Shown piece by piece: positions 56,297-64,000 of a DNA stretch of 64,000 nucleotides. This stretch comes from Synaphobranchus kaupii (Eukaryota; Chordata; Actinopteri; Anguilliformes; Synaphobranchidae), in NCBI GenBank assembly GCA_029718625.1, contig CM056397.1, positions 2,938,590 through 3,002,589 on the forward strand. Reading direction: 5' to 3'. The position numbers and the translations under genes were made by a program. Below the pieces are notes generated by a model. It was not told the DNA's origin. It did no database searches and saw only the letters and a list, made by a program, of their open reading frames with translations. How positions within the stretch are numbered: position 1 is the first letter of the stretch; each line of letters begins with the position of its first letter.

Positions 56297-56422
56297 ATGG
56301 TGAAAAGATGTGCTTGGGGAACCTGTAATACCTACACCGGGTACCCGGAAAGATTGGAGGGAAGAGTAATTATTTTCCCTTTTCCTAAAGCCCAAAACCA
56401 GCGACAAATGCATTTGTGCTAA
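56297..56422 (+). pseudogene. THAP-domain N-terminal fragment (transposase type)
   Basis: An ATG at 56297 opens MVKRCAWGTCNTYTGYPERL followed by EGRVIIFPFPKAQNQRQMHL-C and a TAA at 56420-56422. The start (M-V-K-R-C-x4-C), the YPERL turn and the FPFPK motif are those of a THAP domain. The region that should hold the conserved Trp and the C-x2-H ligands is missing or scrambled after FPKAQ. Only about the first half of the domain is left. P-element/THAP9-like or Kolobok origin is likely because a second copy of the same type lies at 50631-50780; a host THAP gene is unlikely given the decay. Confidence 0.8.
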
Positions 56423-56869
56423 CTTAACATTAGCTATGTAAATATCCCAGTCCTCACAAAGTAACGTTAACGTCAGTTATTGAGACAACACTGCTGTAAC
56501 GTTAATGCTGCCGGTCTTCATTACCACCATATCTGATGCGATCTCAGCAACAGTCATCTTTAGGTAATGTAGTGAGGTTTGGTCACTTTTATTCAGAATT
56601 AATTAAGTTCAAAACTCAATTTGAATTCTATACGTCAGTAGAGCCCAACTTAGTGAAATAACGTAGACATGACAATGGGTTGGAAAAATTACGTTTTATT
56701 GGCTACAACTATGAATATGTGTATAATAGAAACAATAATTGATATAACATTCTATAACTTAATCTTAATCAGGAGGAAATGATCATTATGTGACGGCTAA
56801 ATATAGAAGCTAACAGTCCTACCATTACAAAGGTTAGTTTGTGTTATGGGTTAATGACACGCTAAACTA
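56423..56869. other. unassigned AT-rich sequence
   Basis: GTAACGTTAACG-type motifs; no feature recognised. Confidence 0.35.
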
Positions 56870-57412
56870 CACTGCCCGGCCAAAAAAAAAGTCGCCATTG
56901 CACCCGTCATGCATAGTGCCCACTGTACAAGCCTCTGGAGGCAGTGTTATGATCTGGGGTTGCTTCAGTTGGTCAGGTCTATGCTCAGCAACATTATGCA
57001 GCAATAAAATTAAGTCAGCTAAGTACCTGAATGTACTGAATGACCAGGTTATCCCATCAATGGGCATATGCCAGGATGACAATGCCAAGATTCATCGGGC
57101 TCAAATTGTGAAAGAGTGGTTGAGGGAGCATGAGGAATCATTTTCACACATGAATTAGCCACCAGATTACTGACCTTAACCCCATTGAAAGTCTTTGGGA
57201 TGTGCTGGAGAACACTTTACGGAGTGGTTTGACTTTCCCGTCGTCAATACAAGATCTCAGCCAAAAATGTATGCAACTCTGGATGGAAATAAATGTTGTG
57301 ACATTGCATGAGTTTGTCGAAACAGTGCCACAACAAATGCGCGCCGTAATCAAAGCTAAAGGCGGTCCAACGAAATATTAGAGTGTGCGACTTTTCTTTT
57401 GGCCGGGCAGTG
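56870..57412 (+). mobile_element. internally deleted Tc1 element, copy 2
   Basis: Starts CACTGCCCGGCCAAAAAAAA after TA (56868-56869) and ends TTGGCCGGGCAGTG before TA (57413-57414). It shares the deletion junction of copy 1 at 26620. The remaining coding part reads [40 protein letters not shown] (second catalytic Asp intact, better kept than in copy 1) and, after a stop (HMN then TAG), LNPIESLWDVLE (third catalytic residue), ending KGGPTKY and TAG at 57379-57381. The first catalytic Asp and DNA-binding domain are absent. Confidence 0.93.
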
Positions 57413-57414
57413 TA

Positions 57415-58859
57415 TATTTTGTGGTTAGCTCGTTTTATCAGTCTCATACATATACAGTTTTAACGGTGTAAAACTATAAGGTCAGAGAAATTGTTTATTC
57501 CCGACCGAAACGCGCATAGCAAAACAAAATACAAACAACAGTAGGAACCATCAGTAAAATGACCTCAACAGGGTATTACAGGGTTTAGCCTATCAATTGA
57601 TGTCAGTGCTAAATAAAATGCGTTTCAATACTTAACGGTAACAAAGGGAGGCCAGTCCCAATTCCGTAAGTGATGTCAGCTCGTCAGCTGGTCCAAGGTC
57701 CCAGCATGTGCGTGGACTCCTGGAGACTTCTTCACGAAGTCGCAACAGGTTTCCAGTCAGGTCGACATGGACGTGCATAGATCTCCACTTGGGTCCGGCC
57801 GCAAGGGAGACAGTAGAGGAACAGTTCGAAGAAACGTGTCCTCAAAACAGCTGTTGAGAATAAACCAGCTTGGTTTATTCTGTGGACGGTGGCAGGCCAA
57901 CTCTGTCTCGGTGATCAGGCGAGATGCGGGTTGGGAAACGCAGAAGTCCGTCAGGGTTTCAGTGGTGCATCTGGTAGAGGTAAGGCTACGCCTTTCCCAT
58001 CAGAGCCGTCTGGGTGCGTCTGGTCGGGGTAAGGCTGTGCCTTTCCCATCAGAGCAACGTTGGTTTTTTATGGTCAAAATCCCTTTGATCCCAATTGGTA
58101 GATGGATTTACGGCACCCATACAACAGATTGGCTCATTCACTTGGAACCACCAATGAAACATAGATGGACCAGCTATTTATATATATTTATATTTGCAAT
58201 CACCTCAGGGTGTGTGTGTGTGTGTGTGTGTGTGTTAAATTTGGATCTCCCCTCTCCTTCTCAACAGAGGGGGGGGGTGTTCCTACCCAAACAGGCGCCT
58301 GATCGATCAAGCAGTCTGTGTTCATCTCAGAGTCACATGAAGAATGTGGACAGACACCCCATTGTGTCTCATTTGATCAGGAGTGTTATTTGTGGATGAC
58401 TCCGCAGGAGGCCCAGTCTCATAATCAGAAAGCCAGAGTCCCAAAATGTCGCTGTGTAACCATTACAGTAACGTTAAGTTATTCATATCTAGCTGGCGTT
58501 AACATTAGCTACGTTAGCTCGGCTCACCAGGCATCCTCTTTTCCATTTCTTCTTTTGGGATTTCTAAATGCATATCCCGACATGCCTTCCAGACGCACAA
58601 ATCGCCTCTCGAAAATGAAAAATCCCCTCGAAAATGAATAGAGGCGATGTCTCCGGCCCAAAAAATTTGCTTCTTGTCGGAGGCAGTGTAGCTTTGTCCC
58701 TGTAAAGACAGCTGTTCTGTCTGGATATGAATGTCCTCACGCTGAAAAGGAGGTGCGACGGAACGTGGGATTCCAAGGGTTTCATGCAACTGTCTATTTT
58801 GCCCAACAGCACTCACAGATGCAGTTCCAGTAATCATGTTCTATTCTATTTTATTTTTT
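57415..58859. other. unassigned sequence with small repeats
   Basis: Contains a perfect 10-bp-arm palindrome GAATAAACCA-GCT-TGGTTTATTC (about 57858-57880), a 49-bp tandem duplication (57965-58054, shared TAAGGCT and GCCTTTCCCATCAGAG), a (GT)n run (about 58208-58233) and a G8 run near 58270. A 210-aa frame (57767-58399) passes through the GT run and is not credited as a gene. The 57.7-58.5 kb segment may be part of a retroelement LTR or leader, but no family was recognised. Confidence 0.4.
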
Positions 58860-59072
58860 TAAAGGACAGCAGGCCACCCTTTTGTATGTTTTTTCCTCAC
58901 TTTATTCAGACAGGGAGAAAGCAGAGAGGGTTACAGATGGAGAGGAGGTCACGGCACAGAAAGCGTCACAGCTGGGGATTGAACCCCCGGTCACACAGGC
59001 ATTTGTATTCGGATTTGAGAGTCAGCTGCCTGATGGGCCGCTCTGCAGTCCCGCTCTATACCAGTGTTATTA
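58860..59072 (-). mobile_element. tRNA-derived SINE-like repeat
   Basis: On the minus strand GGGGGTTCAATCCCC gives a B-box-like core (about 58977-58991), preceded by an AGCGGCCCATCAGGCAGCTG head and followed by a tail with CCTGTCTGAATAAAGTGAGG and an A-run. This order fits a tRNA-derived fish SINE. No target duplication was identified. Confidence 0.5.
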
Positions 59073-60080
59073 ATACGTCACAGCTGCCTCTGCGGGGAGT
59101 CAGTCAGAATATTGCGGCTGTTGCTGTTCAACGGGGTCCGCTCACCGTTGTAGCTGGGAAAGACAGCACTAAGGTGTGGGTAGACAAGTCCGGGCAGGGA
59201 TTAATCTAATGAATCATACTGCAGATGGGTGTATGAAAAAAAACGTGTTGGGGAGCTTGCAGAAACCCAAGCTGGTTACAAGGAGTTTGTTAGCACATGG
59301 AGTGTTGTACTTTTTGAAGAGAAGACATAAAATCTGATCTGCCAAATCCAAATGATTACCTTTTGGGCTTCAGGAGCAAAGCGATTTTTTGCTGAATCAC
59401 TCTCGCCCAGTCTAAAATTCAGTCAAGCAAAACGTCAAGTTTAATAACCACGCCTCATCCTACAGATGCATTTTTTTCCATTCAGTCAAGTCACTTTACA
59501 AAATCATTTCCAAATGGCTTGATTTTACCGTTTTTTTAACAGTAGCATCCGGCCCATTGTACTCTCTGGTAGGAAAGCATGAATTAAGGTTTATAATCTT
59601 TAATTATATAAATTATAAATTCAGAAAACTGTACTTTTGAATAATTTTCCTTTCTTTCTATGGAGATATAGACAGCAGTAGTCATTAGCACAATAAAATT
59701 ATCTATGGAATTGTGATGTGGCCAAGATAAAAAGATAAATTATAATGGTAAATATGACAAGACTAGCAACAATGTTCATGGATGTGAATGTCATTCCCCT
59801 TCGATATGTAAACATGGGTGTTTCATACAGCGGTTTGAGTTAATGGATGTAAAGAAAAGTTATATCTTTCCCATTTATTAGTTTTGACACATCACTTTTG
59901 ATTACACTCTACGTAGGAGGTTGAGCTGGGAATTAGAGCAACATCATTTTCCTTCAAGTTTTGACCCTGATCTCGAGAAGCAGAGATGGTTTCATAGACT
60001 GCTTTATTTAAGGGAGAGGATGACACTTGGAGTGAATATAAATGGGTAAAATTTTTTTTAATATATCAACACCGGTAAAG
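59073..60080. other. unassigned sequence
   Basis: AT-rich sequence leading into the satellite array; no gene or repeat end recognised. Confidence 0.4.
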
Positions 60081-60562
60081 AACAGAGCAGCTTGACTGTG
60101 TTCAGCACTGCAATCTCAAGGCAGATTAACAGTGTTCAGTACTGAGAGCACAGAGAAGATTTACAGAGTTCAGTACTGAGAGCACAGGGCAGATTTAAAG
60201 TGTTCAGTACTGAGAGCACAGGGCAGATTGACAGGGTTCAGTACTGAGAGCACAGAGCAGCTTGACTGTATTCTGTACTGAGAACAGAGCAGCTTGACTG
60301 TGTTCAGTACTGGGAGCACAGAGCAGATTTACAGTGTTCAGTACTGAGAGCACAGGACATATTTATAGTGTTCAGTACTGCAAGCACAAGGCAGATTTAC
60401 AGTGTTCAGTACTGAGAGCACAGGGCAACATAACTGTTCAGTACTGCAAGCATAAGGCCGATTTACAGTGTTCAGTACTGAGCACAGAGCAGCTTGACTG
60501 TGTTCAGTACTGCAAGCATAATGCAGATTTACAGTGTTCAGTACTGAGAGCACAGGGCAGAT

Positions 60563-61567
60563 TGACTGTGTTCAGTACTGAGAGCACAGGGCAGATTTAT
60601 AGTGTTCAGTACTGAGAGCACAGGGCAACTTTACTGTGTTCAGTACAGAGAGCACAGAGCAGCTTGACTGTAAATATGCCTTATGCTTGCAGTACTGAAC
60701 AGTCAAGCTGCTCTGTGCTCTCAGTACTGAACACTGTAAATCTGCATTATGCTTGCAGTACTGAACACAGTCAAGCTGATCTGTGCTCAGTACTGAACAC
60801 TGTAAATTGTCCTTATGCTTGCAGTACTGAACAGTGTTCAGTGCTGAGAGCACAGGGCAGATTTACAGTGTTCAGTACTGAGAGCACAGGGTAGATTTAC
60901 TGTGTTCAGTACTGAGAGCACAGGGTAGATTTACTGTGTTCAGTACTGAGAGCACAGGGCAGATTTACAGTGTTCAGTACTGAGCACAGGGCAGATTTGC
61001 AGTGTTCTTAACTGTGCACAGAGCAGCTTGACTGTTCAGTACTGCAAGCATGAGGCAGATTTACAGTGTTCATTACTGAGAGCACAGAGCAGCTTGACTG
61101 TGTTCAGTACTGCAAGCATAAGGCAGATTTACAGTGTTCAGTGCTGAGAGCACAGGGCAGATTTACAGTGTTCAGTGCTGAGAGCACAGGGTATATTTAC
61201 AATGTTCAGTACTGAGAGCACAGGGCAGATTTGCAGTGTTCAGTACTGAGAGCACAGGGCAGATTTGCAGTGTTCAGTACTGAGAGCACAGGGCAAATGC
61301 ACTGTGTTCAGTACTGAGAGCACAGAGCAGCTTGACTATGTTCAGTAGTGCAAGCATAGGCAGATTTGCAGTGTTCAGTACTGAGAGCACAGAGCAGCTT
61401 GACTGTATTCTGTACTGAGAACAGAGCAGCTTGACTGTGTTCAGTACTGAGAGCACAGGGCAGATTTACAGTGTTCAGTACTGAGAGCACAGGGCAACTT
61501 AACTGTGTTCAGTACTGAGAGCACAGGGCAGATTTACAGTGTTCAGTACTGAGAGCACAGGGCAACT
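60563..61567 (+). repeat. 1005-bp higher-order repeat, copy 1
   Basis: Sequence from about 60563 recurs 1005 bases later, nearly base for base, including irregular units such as GTTCTTAACTGTGCACAG and the truncated AAGCATAGGCAG. Confidence 0.93.
60671..60832 (-). repeat. inverted block of satellite units, copy 1
   Basis: Units here run in the opposite direction (CTTATGCTTGCAGTACTGAA, GCTCTGTGCTCTCAGTACTG), flanked by forward units on both sides. Confidence 0.93.
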
Positions 61568-62572
61568 TAACTGTGTTCAGTACTGAGAGCACAGGGCAGA
61601 TTTATAGTGTTCAGTACTGAGAGCACAGGGCAACTTTACTGTGTTCAGTACAGAGAGCACAGAGCAGCTTGACTGTAAATATGCCTTATGCTTGCAGTAC
61701 TGAACAGTCAAGCTGCTCTGTGCTCTCAGTACTGAACACTGTACATCTGCATTATGCTTGCAGTACTGAACACAGTCAAGCTGATCTGTGCTCAGTACTG
61801 AACACTGTAAATTGTCCTTATGCTTGCAGTACTGAACAGTGTTCAGTGCTGAGAGCACAGGGCAGATTTACAGTGTTCAGTACTGAGAGCACAGGGTAGA
61901 TTTACTGTGTTCAGTACTGAGAGCACAGGGTAGATTTACTGTGTTCAGTACTGAGAGCACATGGCAGATTTACAGTGTTCAGTACTGAGCACAGGGCAGA
62001 TTTGCAGTGTTCTTAACTGTGCACAGAGCAGCTTGACTGTTCAGTACTGCAAGCATGAGGCAGATTTACAGTGTTCATTACTGAGAGCACAGAGCAGCTT
62101 GACTGTGTTCAGTACTGCAAGCATAAGGCAGATTTACAGTGTTCAGTGCTGAGAGCACAGGGCAGATTTACAGTGTTCAGTGCTGAGAGCACAGGGTATA
62201 TTTACAATGTTCAGTACTGAGAGCACAGGGCAGATTTGCAGTGTTCAGTACTGAGAGCACAGGGCAGATTTGCAGTGTTCAGTACTGAGAGCACAGGGCA
62301 AATGCACTGTGTTCAGTACTGAGAGCACAGAGCAGCTTGACTATGTTCAGTAGTGCAAGCATAGGCAGATTTGCAGTGTTCAGTACTGAGAGCACAGAGC
62401 AGCTTGACTGTATTCTGTACTGAGAACAGAGCAGCTTGACTGTGTTCAGTACTGAGAGCACAGGGCAGATTTACAGTGTTCAGTACTGAGAGCACAGGGC
62501 AACTTAACTGTGTTCAGTACTGAGAGCACAGGGCAGATTTACAGTGTTCAGTACTGAGAGCACACGGCAGAT
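61568..62572 (+). repeat. 1005-bp higher-order repeat, copy 2
   Basis: Second copy of 60563-61567 with few substitutions (for example ACATCTGCATT in place of AAATCTGCATT near 61744). A further piece of about 190 bp from the same repeat recurs at about 62620-62810. Confidence 0.93.
61676..61837 (-). repeat. inverted block of satellite units, copy 2
   Basis: Same inverted block as 60671-60832, carried along in the 1005-bp duplication. Confidence 0.93.
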
Positions 62573-63156
62573 TTACACTGTTCAGTACTGCAAGCATAAG
62601 GCAGATTTACAGTGTTCAGTTCAGAGAGCACAGAGCAGCTTGACTATGTTCAGTAGTGCAAGCATAGGCAGATTTGCAGTGTTCAGTACTGAGAGCACAG
62701 AGCAGCTTGACTGTATTCTGTACTGAGAACAGAGCAGCTTGACTGTGTTCAGTACTGAGAGCACAGGGCAGATTTACAGTGTTCAGTACTGAGAGCACAG
62801 GACAACTTAACTGTTTTCAGTACTGAGTGCACATGGCAACTTAACTGTGTTCAGTACTACATGCATAAGGCCGATTTACAGTGTTCAGTACTGAGAGCAC
62901 AGTGCAACTTAACTGTGTTCAGTACTGCAAGCATAAGGCAGAGTTACAGTGTTCAGTACTGAGAGCACAGAGCAGATTTACAGTGTTCAGTACTGAGAGC
63001 ACAGGGCAGATTTACAGTGTTCAGTACTGAGAGCACAGGGCAGATTTACAGCGTTCAGTACTGAGAGCACAGGGTAGATTTACTGTGTTCAGTACTGAGA
63101 GCACAGGGCAGATATACAGTGTTCAGTTCTGAGAGCACAGAGCAGCTTGACTGTAT

Positions 63157-63560
63157 TCAGTACTGCAAGCATAAGGCAGATTTACAGTGTTCAGTACTGA
63201 GAGAGCAGGGCATATTTACAGTGTTCAGTATTGAGAGCACGGAGCAGCTTGACTGTGTTCAGTACTGAGAGCACCGGGCAGATTTACAGTGTTCAGTACT
63301 GAGAGCACAGGGCAACTTAACTGTGTTAAGTACTGCAAGCATAAGGCTGATTTACAGTGTTCACTACTGAGAGAACAGGGCAGATTTACAGTGTTCAGTA
63401 TTGAGCACAGAGCAGCTTGACTATGTTCAGTACTGCAAGCATAAGGCAGATTTACAGTGTTCAGTACTGAGAGCACAGGGCAGCTTGAATGTTCATTACC
63501 AAGATCACAGGGCAGATTTATAGTGTTCAGTACTGAGAGCAAAGTGCAACTTAACTGTGT
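63157..63560 (+). repeat. 404-bp higher-order repeat, copy 1
   Basis: About twelve units with diagnostic variants (GAGAGAGCAGGGCATATTTA, TACCAAGATCACAGGG) recur exactly 404 bases later. Confidence 0.93.
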
Positions 63561-63964
63561 TCAGTACTGCAAGCATAAGGCAGATTTACAGTGTTCAGTA
63601 CTGAGAGAGCAGGGCATATTTACAGTGTTCAGTATTGAGAGCACGGAGCAGCTTGACTGTGTTCAGTACTGAGAGCACCGGGCAGATTTACAGTGTTCAG
63701 TACTGAGAGCACAGGGCAACTTAACTGTGTTGAGTACTGCAAGCATAAGGCTGATTTACAGTGTTCACTACTGAGAGAACAGGGCAGATTTACAGTGTTC
63801 AGTATTGAGCACAGAGCAGCTTGACTATGTTCAGTACTGCAAGCATAAGGCAGATTTACAGTGTTCAGTACTGAGAGCACAGGGCAGCTTGAATGTTCAG
63901 TACCAAGATCACAGGGCAGATTTATAGTGTTCAGTACTGAGAGCAAAGTGCAACTTAACTGTGT
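63561..63964 (+). repeat. 404-bp higher-order repeat, copy 2
   Basis: Second copy of 63157-63560; a third copy starts at 63965 and is cut by the window end. Confidence 0.93.
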
Positions 63965-64000
63965 TCAGTACTGCAAGCATAAGGCAGATTTACAGTGTTC

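Larger units (their letters stand above)
60081..64000 (+). repeat. 34-bp satellite array with higher-order structure
   Basis: The unit is GTTCAGTACTGAGAGCACAG followed by GGCAGATTTACAGT (34 bp). Variants differ in two cassettes: GAGAGCACAG versus CAAGCATAAG in the middle, and GGCAGATTTACAGT, AGCAGCTTGACTGT or GGCAACTTAACTGT at the end. Each unit carries the palindrome CAGTACTG. The array is at least 3.9 kb and continues past the window end. Open frames of 60-105 aa with repeated STEHSQAALCS-like peptides on both strands are products of the repeat. Confidence 0.97.

Noticed and set aside
50631..56422. Host THAP-family gene
   Set aside because: Both fragments are truncated, lack zinc ligands and lie among transposon debris in opposite directions.
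57767..58399. 210-aa open reading frame, the longest in the window
   Set aside because: It passes through a GT microsatellite (CVCVCV stretch), has no recognised domain, and spans a small tandem duplication; most likely a chance frame.
60334..63946. Many 60-105 aa frames with repeated peptides in the tandem array
   Set aside because: They occur on both strands because the satellite units lack stops in some frames; no sign of a protein-coding gene.
60081..64000. CRISPR-like regular repeat
   Set aside because: The 34-bp units are contiguous with no unique spacers and the context is eukaryotic; it is a satellite.

Overview
The window looks like teleost fish chromosomal DNA. The evidence is a dense collection of teleost-type transposons: a Sleeping Beauty-type Tc1 element with the IR/DR ends of that group, further Tc1/mariner families, hAT elements and MITEs with 8-bp target duplications, PIF/Harbinger and TTAA-type foldback elements, tRNA-derived SINEs and LINE reverse-transcriptase debris. 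CA/GT microsatellites are common. The exact species cannot be fixed from the sequence alone. I found no convincing intact host protein-coding gene, no rRNA gene and no CRISPR array. Every recognisable coding segment is a broken transposon protein.

Layout. 0-8.5 kb: two LINE fragments, a transposon split by a SINE and by a hAT element with a clear 8-bp duplication, an LTR/promoter-like GC island, a broken Sleeping Beauty-type element, and a hAT MITE. 9-15.5 kb: a 6.4-kb inverted-repeat structure with arms of about 1.2 kb, holding older Tc1 and hAT debris; its right arm was later hit by a 607-bp foldback MITE. 15.5-26 kb: mostly unassigned DNA with a Tc1 3' remnant, a GC-rich non-repetitive block near 19.3 kb, a Harbinger element with a recognisable transposase remnant and possible intron, and a hAT element full of triplet microsatellites. 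26-41 kb: an internally deleted Tc1 element, two copies of one TTAA foldback element (27.4 and 39.3 kb), three poly-G runs, a 2.5-kb inverted-repeat element and a nearly intact Tc1 element. 42-57.5 kb: hairpins, a Harbinger MITE nested in an older repeat, a hAT element with a BED-finger exon, two THAP-domain fragments in opposite orientation, a GC-rich region with a direct duplication of about 500 bp period, and the sister copy of the internally deleted Tc1 element. 57.5-60 kb: unassigned DNA with a SINE. 60.08-64 kb: a tandem array of a 34-bp unit with higher-order repeats of 1005 bp and 404 bp that runs off the window end.

The pieces do not work together as a pathway. The window records successive insertions: nesting gives relative ages, and shared deletions show that some families spread as non-autonomous derivatives that would need a transposase from elsewhere. 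The most unusual structures are the 6.4-kb inverted repeat, whose tips fold into three consecutive palindromes and whose arms carry a 19-bp hairpin and a tRNA-like block, and the 34-bp satellite with inverted blocks and two higher-order periods.
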